Shown here: one piece after another, positions 52,827 to 61,379 of the stretch | Layout of the letters: every line of letters begins with the position of its first letter | Position numbering within the stretch: position 1 is the stretch's first letter | From: OMII01 sp044344945 | GTDB taxonomy: Bacteria; Bdellovibrionota_C; UBA2361; OMII01 | Assembly: GCA_044344945.1 (NCBI GenBank) | Contig: JBIJBZ010000001.1 | Location: 1 to 64,000 of the forward strand | DNA length: 64,000 bases | Direction of reading: 5' to 3' | Program-made: the position numbers and the translations under genes | Notes under the pieces: generated by a model | Database searches by the model: none | Told to the model about the DNA's origin: nothing | What the model saw: only the letters and a program-made list of their open reading frames with translations

Positions 52827-55357
52827 ACTTTTCATTCCCCGCAGCGTTCTACCTTCTGATCCCAATTACAGCGGCTATCGCGTGGACCCTTCGTGCTCGC
52901 CCAGCACGTTCACTACGCTCCCTGATCGCTGCCCTGTTTCGCCTATGCACGCTGGCAGCACTTGTAACCGCCGTGGCTGGCCCCTACAAGCAGCGAGAGC
53001 TTCCAGCGGAGAGTCTGACTGCATTTCTCGATCTCTCATCAAGTATAACTCCCCAGCAAGGAGGGTCGCTCCTCGACAGAGCGCGCACCCTGGCAACAGA
53101 CCTTAATGTTCCTCTCAAAGTCGTTCCGTTTGCAAAAGAGATGGCACCCTCAGCACTCCCTGTTAGTGTACTCGATCGGTACACATCGCTGCGCGAGAGC
53201 TGGGAGAAGCTCAATCCCGGTGCTACGAACTTAGCGCAGATTACGTCCTTTCCAACTCAATCATCGGTAGCCCTCCTTTTAAGTGATGGATACGAAACCA
53301 CCGGTGAGATCCACGGTGCAACACTCAATCCAGCTACGCTCAGACTCTTTCCCCTTACAGCACTCGGAGAATCCTCAGACGAGGGCATCGCTATCTCGCA
53401 GCTCTCTGCACCCCTGACCGTCCGCGCCCAGAAGAGCGTCGATATTAAGACCACAATCACCAACTCCCACAAACAGCCACAGGCGGGAACCCTTGAAATT
53501 ACACACGGTGATCGAACCATTTTCTCGCAAAAAGTGAGCGTTCCTGCCGGGCAGGATCTCGCCATTGTTGCTCAGAGCGATCCCGCACTTGAGGGGCTTC
53601 GAACTATCCAAGCTACCTTCTCATGGCGCGATGCATCTGGCGATCACACAAACACCCGCACCATCTGGTTATCGGGAGAGAAGCGGGACAGAGTGCTTCT
53701 GCTCTCTGGCTCCTCGGACGATGACCGCTTTATGTCGCAGATCCTCACCAACCAGAGCTACCAGCTGCGCGCGCTTGTTGCCGGAAAATCTCCGGAGCCC
53801 GGCGAGTCACTCGGGGACTATCGCGCCGTTATCCTAAACAACATCGCCTATACTGAGATCCCCGAGCGCTTCCGCTCCAGTCTTGGAAGTTACGTTCGAG
53901 GTGGCGGTGGGCTCGTCACCATCGGTGGAAACAAGAGCTACGGTCTCGGTGGCTACATCGGCTCTGCGACAGAGGAGCTTCTCCCCGTGCGGCTCGTGCA
54001 ACCACACCAGGAGAAGAAGCGGCTTAACGTCGCCGTTCAGCTAGTCCTCGACAAGTCTCGCAGTATGGCCACCGACAACCGGCTTGAGTTTGCAAAGGCT
54101 GCTGCAGAGGAAGTCGTGCGAAACCTAAAGGACGACGACTACATCGGTGTTATCGGATTTGACGAGGTGCCGTTCATTGCACTGCCCGTCTCTTCCCTCG
54201 CGCAGGTTCGTGCCACCGCCGTTGAGCGCATCTCCCGGCTCTTTCCAGCGAGCAGAACGAACCTATTTCCAGCCCTCGATGAGGCGAGGCGAGGGCTTGC
54301 GCGCATAAACGCGGGGAGAAAGCACGCGATCGTTCTTACCGACGGTAAGCTCCCTGACCCGGGGCCGTACTATTTTGAGCTAATTAAACAGATGCGGGTT
54401 CTCGGTATCACCGTTTCAACAGTCATGGTTGGGAACGACGCTGATGATGGATTCCTCGCGCAACTGGCACAAGATGGTGGCGGATCCTTTTACCAAACAA
54501 CCGATCCGAGCAATCTCCCAAAGGTCTTCCTCTCAGATGTGAAGGTTGCAAGTGGAGAACGAACCCTCAAAGAGGAGCCCGATCTCCCGGTACGAAAGGG
54601 GCCCGACCCAATCACGAGCACCTCCCTCACCACATTTCCGACCATTCGTGGCTTTGTTGAGACACTACAAAAATACGCCGCTTCTACCGAGCTCGTTGTC
54701 TCTGATCTCGAAGGAACCTACCCACTCCTTGCATCGTGGAAAGCAGGCGAGGGGAGGGTCGTCTCTTTTACCTCCGATGCCAACGGTCGTTGGTCTTCAA
54801 ACTGGATGCGCTGGGACCGTATTCAGGAATTCTGGTCTGATGTTGTAGAGTCAGCTCGGCGTAAGGTCACGGCCAAGGAGGCCCATGTGCCCTTCGACAT
54901 GCGCTCGTGGGTTGAAGGCTCACAGATGGTAGTCGACCTCTCGTTGTTTGAGGACGCTGGCGTCAAGGAGATAACCGCATCGATCAGAACTCCATCCGGC
55001 AGTACAAAAAAGATCTCATTCTCTCCCGTCACCCGCGGCCACTATCAAGCTCGACTCGACGATGCTGTCGCTGGAACCTACCGCACAACTGTCTCGCTTG
55101 GGGACGCCAACCTCCCAGATGTTGCATGGACCCTGTCCGGTGAACTCTTTGGAGAGCGTTCGTTTCGCAAACCAAACCTGACAGTGCTATCAGAGATTGC
55201 TGACCGATCCGGTGGCAAAGTAGATCCGACTGCTGCCGAGATCAGGCCACTCCTGCGACAGACAAGTGAACGAACACCACGGGCGCACATCTTCCTCATC
55301 GCTGCTCTTTTCCTGCTCTTTGCAGAGTTTACTGTTCGAGCGCTGCCGAATCGGTAA
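52823..55357 (+). CDS. Membrane protein with GATase1-like and VWA domains (844 aa)
   Basis: ATG 52823 overlaps the previous stop (ATGA). Two N-terminal helices are followed by a beta-rich section. A glutamine-amidotransferase-like region follows (DYRAVILNNIAYTEIPERFR, VRGGGGLVTIGGNKSYGLGG) and then a second VWA domain with MIDAS VLDKSRSMA and VLTDGKLPDPG. A C-terminal helix (IFLIAALFLLFAEFTVRAL) ends it. This architecture is known in Bat-operon proteins of several phyla. The last 29 bases overlap the convergent ArnT-like gene. Confidence 0.85.
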   Translation: MNFSFPAAFYLLIPITAAIAWTLRARPARSLRSLIAALFRLCTLAALVTAVAGPYKQRELPAESLTAFLDLSSSITPQQGGSLLDRARTLATDLNVPLKVVPFAKEMAPSALPVSVLDRYTSLRESWEKLNPGATNLAQITSFPTQSSVALLLSDGYETTGEIHGATLNPATLRLFPLTALGESSDEGIAISQLSAPLTVRAQKSVDIKTTITNSHKQPQAGTLEITHGDRTIFSQKVSVPAGQDLAIVAQSDPALEGLRTIQATFSWRDASGDHTNTRTIWLSGEKRDRVLLLSGSSDDDRFMSQILTNQSYQLRALVAGKSPEPGESLGDYRAVILNNIAYTEIPERFRSSLGSYVRGGGGLVTIGGNKSYGLGGYIGSATEELLPVRLVQPHQEKKRLNVAVQLVLDKSRSMATDNRLEFAKAAAEEVVRNLKDDDYIGVIGFDEVPFIALPVSSLAQVRATAVERISRLFPASRTNLFPALDEARRGLARINAGRKHAIVLTDGKLPDPGPYYFELIKQMRVLGITVSTVMVGNDADDGFLAQLAQDGGGSFYQTTDPSNLPKVFLSDVKVASGERTLKEEPDLPVRKGPDPITSTSLTTFPTIRGFVETLQKYAASTELVVSDLEGTYPLLASWKAGEGRVVSFTSDANGRWSSNWMRWDRIQEFWSDVVESARRKVTAKEAHVPFDMRSWVEGSQMVVDLSLFEDAGVKEITASIRTPSGSTKKISFSPVTRGHYQARLDDAVAGTYRTTVSLGDANLPDVAWTLSGELFGERSFRKPNLTVLSEIADRSGGKVDPTAAEIRPLLRQTSERTPRAHIFLIAALFLLFAEFTVRALPNR

Positions 55358-56843
55358 CGCCGTATACCACTGCAACCAACGACCACGGCCTTCCACTAAA
55401 CGGTGCTGCTCGCCCAAGCTCCATCCATCCCGCCGGGATCGTGCTGAGATCCTCCTCCTTCACAAAGAAAACCCGAGACGGCTCCGCTACCACACTCCGT
55501 GGATCAAGTTCGCTCGTCAGGTTTGGTCGCAGCATCTCGCGGTAGATCCCTTCAACATTAAACCGCCCCTTGTGTGGATTAGATCGTCCGGAGAGGGAAT
55601 TCCCGACGATCGTAAAATTGACGTAGCTCGCTCGCAGCCCCTCCATAAGGCGATCAACGTCGAGACGCGCAGTATCATCTCGCACCTCTTTGACGTTGCG
55701 AGCTATCGCGCGTCCATACGGGAGCATTCCAAAAAACACGACAGCAGCAGCGACAACCCCCGCACACCTGCTCCAGGGCACTCGGTTGCGCACACTCTCC
55801 CAGAGCGCGCTGCTTCCAAACACGGCAAGCATGCAACAAAAGGGCAGAAATGGACTGATGTACCACGGAACACGCGATGCTGCGCACGAGTAGAGCGCCA
55901 CCGGCACCACGCTCCAGACTAGGAGAAATCGGAAACGTGGATCTTTTCGAGCGGCAATCCCGGCCCCCATAATCCCCAAGGCCAACAAGAGGCGAGGAGG
56001 GCCCCCACCACGCACGAGCAGGTACCAAGCATAGTACAGAGGGCTTCCATCGGAGTGCCCCTGAAACCCAGAAAACGTCCGCTGCAGGATCTCAACACCG
56101 AGAAATATCGAAAGCCCCTTAACACCACCCGCCCACGCAACACACCCCACGTAGAGTGCAAATACAACGATCGGCACCAGCAATACTCCACACACTCGCG
56201 ATCGGAGAATCCTGATATTAACAGCGGCAATCGAAACGCCCGCGACTACTAAAGGAACAAATCCAGCGACACTCTTGGTCAGCACCGCCAAGCTACACAG
56301 TGCTGCTATCGCTGCAACGCTTCGTCGAATCGATTCCCCTTTACTGGAAGCCTCAACTACTCGCCACGCATACCAGGCTGTTCCCAGGGTAAGCACCGTC
56401 AGCAATCCATCAAGCACTGCACGCCGAAACCCATGCTGGGCCAACACCCACTCGGGCATTCCTAGGGTCAGAAATCCAACAACAAGAGCGCCAATAATCG
56501 AATGAAAAATGCGCCGTGATAGCAGCACCGTTAGCACTACAGCACCGATACCAAGGAGTCCATCGAGCAAACGGAAGCTAAAGTTACTCTCGCCCAGCAC
56601 CCACGGAGCGATCGCCCCAAGCCAGAACTTAAGCGGGGGCTTCTCAAACATCGTAGGCTTTCCGTGGTGCAGCGGAAACCACGCGCCATCGTGCAGGATC
56701 CCCTGCGTCACCCGCACATAGATAACCTCATCCGAATAGAGCGAGACAGAGCTTGCCCCGAGGTTCCACAGGAAGACGAAGGCGGTCAGTGCTGCCAAAA
56801 GACCACTTGTCACTACTACTAGGATCCGCTCAAACCTCTGCAT
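55329..56843 (-). CDS. ArnT/GT39-like integral membrane glycosyltransferase (504 aa)
   Basis: After ATG 56843 (AAGGA eight bases upstream) come a first helix and the loop GASSVSLYSDEVIYVRVTQG, with an Asp-Glu pair in the position of the catalytic Asp of ArnT/PMT enzymes. HHGKPTMFEKPPLKFWLGA follows, the signature for the lipid-substrate region of this family. About eleven further helices and a short C-terminal soluble part complete it. Likely transfers a sugar from undecaprenyl-phosphate outside the inner membrane. Convergent with the VWA gene. Confidence 0.85.
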   Translation of the reverse strand: MQRFERILVVVTSGLLAALTAFVFLWNLGASSVSLYSDEVIYVRVTQGILHDGAWFPLHHGKPTMFEKPPLKFWLGAIAPWVLGESNFSFRLLDGLLGIGAVVLTVLLSRRIFHSIIGALVVGFLTLGMPEWVLAQHGFRRAVLDGLLTVLTLGTAWYAWRVVEASSKGESIRRSVAAIAALCSLAVLTKSVAGFVPLVVAGVSIAAVNIRILRSRVCGVLLVPIVVFALYVGCVAWAGGVKGLSIFLGVEILQRTFSGFQGHSDGSPLYYAWYLLVRGGGPPRLLLALGIMGAGIAARKDPRFRFLLVWSVVPVALYSCAASRVPWYISPFLPFCCMLAVFGSSALWESVRNRVPWSRCAGVVAAAVVFFGMLPYGRAIARNVKEVRDDTARLDVDRLMEGLRASYVNFTIVGNSLSGRSNPHKGRFNVEGIYREMLRPNLTSELDPRSVVAEPSRVFFVKEEDLSTIPAGWMELGRAAPFSGRPWSLVAVVYGVTDSAALEQ

Positions 56844-56956
56844 TGTGTGTCCTTGCCCGGCCGCCTTCAGTTCCTCACTCGGCATTGGAAAAAATGTTTC
56901 GCATCCTCCGGGAACTGGGGTACAAATGGAGTAACACACATCAGGGAATTACGCAT

Positions 56957-57607
56957 ATGGCTCAATCGTTTTCGATCTATTTTGCTGGTGAGTTGTTCTC
57001 TCTCAAGCACCTCGTTGGAAACGCGATCCTCGCCGACGCTATCCAGGTTCAATCAGAGGGAAGGTACCACTGCTTCGTGCCCCAAAATCATGAACAGCGC
57101 GACACAACCCCGCTAGCGATACGAAACCAAGATCTCCTACATGTCGTAACGAGTGACCTCGGACTCTTTCACTTCGATGGTCCCGAACTGGACTCAGGAA
57201 CCGTCGTTGAATTCATGGTTGCAAAGATGCTCGATATCCCCTCGGTTATCATCCGCTCCGATTTTCGCCTCGGCGGCGATGCGGGCTCCGCACCATGGAA
57301 CCTGATGCTGATAAACTATCCTCGCACCGAGGTGATAACCCTTGATAGTATCGCAGTATACCAGAACGGACTTCATGGTAAGGGGCTCTCACCGAAAGAT
57401 GCTGCAATAGCCGCAGATGAGCACCTTGCAACCTTGACGATCCGGGCCCTCGACGGGGTCCGAGCATCTCCACCAGTCCTCTCAGCCGATCAGAAACGAG
57501 CTGCGTACGAGAACGTGCGCCACATCGCCGGTGGCAATTTCGACGAGCTGCTCAACGAGAAGAAGCTCGAATCGATCCTAACCTCTAAACTTGAGCGCGG
57601 ACTATGA
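56957..57607 (+). CDS. Nucleoside 2-deoxyribosyltransferase-like protein (216 aa)
   Basis: The family landmarks are SIYFAGELFSLKHLVGNAIL (YxAGPLF-type start), LHVVTSDLGLFHFDGPELDS with GTVVEFMVAKMLDIPSVIIR (D-x-G-T-x-x-E; Glu is the nucleophile). These enzymes swap bases on deoxynucleosides or hydrolyse modified nucleotides. Start ATG 56957 follows AGGGAATT. It overlaps the PfkB kinase start by ATGA, suggesting a nucleoside/ribose salvage pair. Confidence 0.85.
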   Translation: MAQSFSIYFAGELFSLKHLVGNAILADAIQVQSEGRYHCFVPQNHEQRDTTPLAIRNQDLLHVVTSDLGLFHFDGPELDSGTVVEFMVAKMLDIPSVIIRSDFRLGGDAGSAPWNLMLINYPRTEVITLDSIAVYQNGLHGKGLSPKDAAIAADEHLATLTIRALDGVRASPPVLSADQKRAAYENVRHIAGGNFDELLNEKKLESILTSKLERGL

Positions 57608-58587
57608 GTTCTGCTCGGATCGCCGTTATCGGAAGCTTCGTTCAAGATCTCGCCTTTACCGTCGAGACCTTTCCTGCTCCCGGAGAGACCCGTATCGGCA
57701 ACTTTTTTACCGGCCCCGGTGGCAAGGGCTCCAACCAAGCTGTGGCGGCGCACCGACAGAAAGTGCCAACGATATTTATCGGTGCTGTTGGCAATGATCT
57801 GTTCGGCCACGGCTACCGCGAGTGGACTCAAGGGGAGGGGCTCCCAACATCTCTGCTCACCGATCCAACCGCGCCCACTGGAGCTGCCTCAATCGTCGTA
57901 AATGCTCACGCTGAAAACTCGATCGTTGTAGCGCTCGGCGCGAATGAGAACCTCACTGCGGAACACACCCTCAATACCCTTGCAAAGAATCTTGAACTCT
58001 CGATCCTTCTCCTTCAAGCGGAGAGTAACCTCGATGCTGCTCAAGCCGCGCTAACCCATGGACGCGCGCGCGGCATATTCTCGATCTTTAATCCCGCCCC
58101 GATTAACCCGGCCGTGAGCAAAGATCTCCTCAGCTACGCTGACTGTATCACTCCGAATGAGACAGAGGCCTCGTACCTTATTGAGCGCATCTCCGGACGC
58201 CGCTGCTCGACAGACTTTGCAACGCTCTCGGACGATGCCATCCGTGAGTGCTGTGATGTGCTCCCGGCTTCAACGGTAGTCCTGACGCTTGGAAGCTCCG
58301 GCTCTCTTCTCTACCAACGGGGCGCGCCACATCCGTACCTGCGAAATGTCGCGAAGGGAGAGATAGTACGAACTGAGCCTCTCTCGATTACGCCCGTTGA
58401 TACCACCGGCGCAGGCGATGCTTTCAATGGTGGATTAGCCGCAGGTCTGATCCGATTCTCAGGTGATATTAAGCAGGCTATTCGGTATGCTACCGTTGTC
58501 GCTGGGCTCTCAACAACCCGAGCGGGAACAGCCCCGGCTATGCCAAGCCTTGATGAAGTAGAGACATATCGATCATTTTACGAGTAA
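57604..58587 (+). CDS. PfkB-family carbohydrate kinase (ribokinase-like)
   Basis: The 327-aa protein begins SARIAVIGSFVQDLAFTVET (first PfkB strand) and has GGKGSNQAVAA (sugar-binding loop) and DTTGAGDAFNGGL (anion hole and catalytic Asp). This profile is closest to ribokinase. It probably phosphorylates the sugar released by the deoxyribosyltransferase it is coupled to. Confidence 0.9.
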   Translation: MSSARIAVIGSFVQDLAFTVETFPAPGETRIGNFFTGPGGKGSNQAVAAHRQKVPTIFIGAVGNDLFGHGYREWTQGEGLPTSLLTDPTAPTGAASIVVNAHAENSIVVALGANENLTAEHTLNTLAKNLELSILLLQAESNLDAAQAALTHGRARGIFSIFNPAPINPAVSKDLLSYADCITPNETEASYLIERISGRRCSTDFATLSDDAIRECCDVLPASTVVLTLGSSGSLLYQRGAPHPYLRNVAKGEIVRTEPLSITPVDTTGAGDAFNGGLAAGLIRFSGDIKQAIRYATVVAGLSTTRAGTAPAMPSLDEVETYRSFYE

Positions 58588-58602
58588 AAGGGAGTTACCA
58601 CT

Positions 58603-58878
58603 ATGCCGTACATCTCACGCAAAGATCGCAAGCAGTACCAAGATATCTTAAACACCTTAGCCGAAACGATCCCAAAGGACAGGATGCTCCGCCCCGGCCA
58701 CATGAACTACATCGTAAGCCTCCTCATTGAGAAGGTTTACGGAACTGAGCTGCGCTACGCTGACCACAACGAGGTTATGGGGGTGTTAAACTGCATCGCG
58801 CTGGAATTCTACCGACGAAAGACGACGCCGTATGAGGATCTCAAAATTAAGGAAGAGGGGGATCTGACGGAGCTGTAG
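58603..58878 (+). CDS. DUF6899-like small protein (91 aa)
   Basis: The protein MPYISRKDRKQYQDILNTLA, with the helical core GHMNYIVSLLIEKVYGTELR and NEVMGVLNCIALEFYRR, resembles the DUF6899 family (function unknown; present in phage and bacterial genomes). It is 15 bases after the kinase gene and may be in the same transcript. Confidence 0.7.
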   Translation: MPYISRKDRKQYQDILNTLAETIPKDRMLRPGHMNYIVSLLIEKVYGTELRYADHNEVMGVLNCIALEFYRRKTTPYEDLKIKEEGDLTEL

Positions 58879-58940
58879 GCTCTACGGGTACCCGGAGTTC
58901 AGTTTAGCCGTTTACCAGTGCAGGGTTTTGCCTCGGGTCC

Positions 58941-59861
58941 CTACTGATGGCTTCTCGTAAAGATCGCGGCAAGGCGCCGGTTAGTAACACTACCAACCTC
59001 GGGTGAATCTAGATCCTGCCGGATCTCTGCTATCGATAAAAATTTCGGATGCTTCTCAAAGCGCGGAGCGCTGGGGGGAGAGTAGTGCTTCGGATCCCAC
59101 AGATCGAGCAATGCTGCCTCTAGCTGCTCCTGTGTTGGGAACGATCCTTTTTGGTAGCGAAAGAAGAGCCGATTCGAGGCGTCACTCCCAGTGGGCTCAA
59201 TCCATTCTGAGACGGTCTCTTCTAACCAAGGTCGAAATGTTTTCGTGAACCACTCTGCGATCTCACGAACGGAGATCTGTCGATTCTCCTCGCTTGAAAC
59301 ATCTATAGCAAATACTCGGCGTTCTGATTGCCCCAGCTCTTCTAGTCGCTGCGCAAAACCGAACGCTCTGTGATCAAGGAGGAGATCATTATAAAAGTTC
59401 CGCTCTGCACCCGAGAGATTAAGCAGGTACTGCCACGCGGTGGCATCAACAAGATTGCGCTCATGAGGGCCCGCACTCTGAACAAACGTAACCGCGTGAC
59501 CATCGTCCCAAAATGGATGGCGATCCATGAGATTACGAGCAACAGCGACTGACTTGGGTATTCCAACGCGCATTTGCACGTCGGCAGAAAACCCGACCTG
59601 TTCGACGAGATGTTCAACCACTCGGCTCGCATCCCCACACACAGCCGCAAAGAAGATGCTCTCATTATACCGCGCGTACTTTGGGTCTAAGGTGTACCGC
59701 CGACACTCCGGCTCGTACGCCTCTACTAAGACTCGCTCAATCTCAGGCAACGCTCCCCTAATCACGCTTTCCATCGACCTCGCTGGGTAGGCGGGGGCAG
59801 TAGCAACGCCACTCTCGACTTGTACAGCCGGCACGGTATGAGACGATGGATCCACAATCAC
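58941..59861 (-). CDS. Hypothetical protein (306 aa)
   Basis: No family was recognised. It starts at GTG 59861 with AAGGTG as ribosome site. The first 30 residues are polar; the rest is an alpha/beta protein with CGDASRVVEHLVEQVGFSAD and segments rich in aromatic residues (RHPFWDDGHAVTFVQ, WFTKTFRPWLEETVSEWIEP). No signal peptide or membrane segment is seen. Upstream on the same strand lies a possible structured RNA. Confidence 0.65.
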   Translation of the reverse strand: MIVDPSSHTVPAVQVESGVATAPAYPARSMESVIRGALPEIERVLVEAYEPECRRYTLDPKYARYNESIFFAAVCGDASRVVEHLVEQVGFSADVQMRVGIPKSVAVARNLMDRHPFWDDGHAVTFVQSAGPHERNLVDATAWQYLLNLSGAERNFYNDLLLDHRAFGFAQRLEELGQSERRVFAIDVSSEENRQISVREIAEWFTKTFRPWLEETVSEWIEPTGSDASNRLFFRYQKGSFPTQEQLEAALLDLWDPKHYSPPSAPRFEKHPKFLSIAEIRQDLDSPEVGSVTNRRLAAIFTRSHQ

Positions 59862-59917
59862 AACATCACCTTAACGTCACAAACTAGCTTCGTGTGCGAA
59901 GCACGGGGCTTACCATG

Positions 59918-60075
59918 TTAAAAAACCCTCCTGGTTTAGCGCCATCCTGCGGCCACGAGACTGTTAGCAGGGACCGTAGGAGGATACCAGGGGTGCGTTG
60001 CTTAGTGAAGCCAAACAGGTCCCTGCGGTGCTTTAAGGACACCCTGTCACGGCCTCCTGACACCTGAACAAGTTG
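59918..60075 (-). ncRNA. Possible structured RNA (6S-like size), function unproven
   Basis: On the minus strand this gene-free stretch can fold into nested helices: GGCCGTGA with TCGTGGCC (two G-U pairs), GCAGGGACC with GGTCCCTGC (perfect nine), and an apical GCTTcactAAGC. It ends with AACCAGGAGGGTTTTTT, a T-tract of six. Size (about 150-160 bases) and a single long interrupted hairpin resemble 6S RNA. No SRP (GGAAGGAAGCAG), RNase P or tmRNA signature was seen. The strand is chosen from the T-tract. The rest of 59862-60362 shows no recognised gene apart from the regulator's start. Confidence 0.35.
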
Positions 60076-60362
60076 AGCCACCTAGGGCACTTACCCGAGG
60101 CTATCCCGCTTGACTCCATACCTCCTCCTACACAGCGTAGGTTCTCCGTTAGTCCAGAAGAAGACCAAGTCGTACTCCTTAAGACTTCTGACCTATCACC
60201 TCAAGGCCTCCCCGATTTAAAATATTCCTTTGAAGAACCCGGCGAGTGTTGTATCCAGGAGCCCATCTTGTTGTTCCCATGAATTACCGTCAGTCTGAAG
60301 TTACATCGTCCTCCGGTATAGCGACTTCGGCCCCCCTCCCGCCGCACGGTTAACTCTATCGC

Positions 60363-61331
60363 CTGACCGATCTTGAACGCCGCCTCATAGTCTCCTGGAA
60401 CCTATGCGCAGATCTCTCGGTGAAGGAGATTGCCCGACGAGCCGATGTGCGAGAACACCAAGCCCGACATGCGCTTATGTCCTTAGCTCGTCGCGGCATC
60501 CTCGTTCCGATGTACCTCGTCGACAACTATCAGCTCGCATTCTCTGATTACGGCTTTTTCTTTTCTCCGAGCGCCGAATCAAGCGCACTGCGCCGCCGCT
60601 TCGAAAACAGTCTCATGAGACATCCGCGCGTGGTCTGGTTAGCTCGGATGAGTGGAACGTTTCAGTACGGCGCGACCTTTATGGCGAAACGCCCGCATGA
60701 ACTTGTCGACTTCTTCTCGTGGATGCAGCCCTTGTCGCAAGGAGCATACGCCCGCAAAGCAACCCGCATCGCTGTCGATTGCACCTGGTTCTCGCCCAAT
60801 TACCTTGCCCCTGACGTCACCGAACGCATCACGGTCTCAATTACTTCCAGCGCAGAGCCGCCGGTGCTCGACGCTATCGACAAAAAAATCCTCATCACCA
60901 TGACTGAAAACCCCGCATCTAGCACTACACAGCTTGCAAGCCTTGCGGGCATGAATAAGTCGTCGCTGGCCTATCGCATCGGTAGATTGCGTGAAGCGAA
61001 GATCATCCGGGGCCGGATGTACTCAATTAAGAATTATATCCTCGGGATCTTAATGTATCGAGTCATGATAGTTGACTGCGGCCTTACTGATGCCCAACGA
61101 CGACAGCTTTACGAAATCTGCTCGCGATGCCCCCATGTCGTAGCATTTGTGGTATGCACCGGAAACTGGGACTTCGAGTTCCGTTTTGAAGCAGAGCACC
61201 CCGAGATTGTCGACAACTTCTGTCAGCAGCTCATCGATACATTTGGCAAATCTATCGGCTCCGTTCTGGTTTCGCAGCAGCTTTCGACCTTAAAGAGATC
61301 TGCGTATGCGGATGATGTGCAGCAGCAGTAG
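60363..61331 (+). CDS. Lrp/AsnC-like double helix-turn-helix regulator, start codon unclear
   Basis: Two winged-helix/HTH-like regions are visible: LTDLERRLIVSWNLCADLSV with KEIARRADVREHQARHALMS at the N-terminus, and DAIDKKILITMTENPASSTT with QLASLAGMNKSSLAYRIGRL in the middle, followed by a C-terminal AsnC-type alpha/beta domain. It probably binds DNA in response to a small molecule. The first HTH begins before the first GTG (60420), and the in-frame stop at 60351 leaves only CTG 60363 (or CTC) as possible starts, with no ribosome site. Start truncation or non-canonical initiation is likely. Confidence 0.7.
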   Translation: MTDLERRLIVSWNLCADLSVKEIARRADVREHQARHALMSLARRGILVPMYLVDNYQLAFSDYGFFFSPSAESSALRRRFENSLMRHPRVVWLARMSGTFQYGATFMAKRPHELVDFFSWMQPLSQGAYARKATRIAVDCTWFSPNYLAPDVTERITVSITSSAEPPVLDAIDKKILITMTENPASSTTQLASLAGMNKSSLAYRIGRLREAKIIRGRMYSIKNYILGILMYRVMIVDCGLTDAQRRQLYEICSRCPHVVAFVVCTGNWDFEFRFEAEHPEIVDNFCQQLIDTFGKSIGSVLVSQQLSTLKRSAYADDVQQQ

Positions 61332-61379
61332 GGCCGGCATCAGCACAGGCCTCTTGCCGCGGGGCAATACTCCCGACTA

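Noticed and set aside
60073..60282. 69-codon plus frame upstream of the Lrp-like regulator
   Set aside because: It does not join the regulator frame, has no ribosome site and no recognisable features.
59884..60300. tmRNA, RNase P RNA or SRP RNA
   Set aside because: None of the key signatures (tRNA-like ends with tag ORF; P4 core; GGAAGGAAGCAG loop) is present on either strand.
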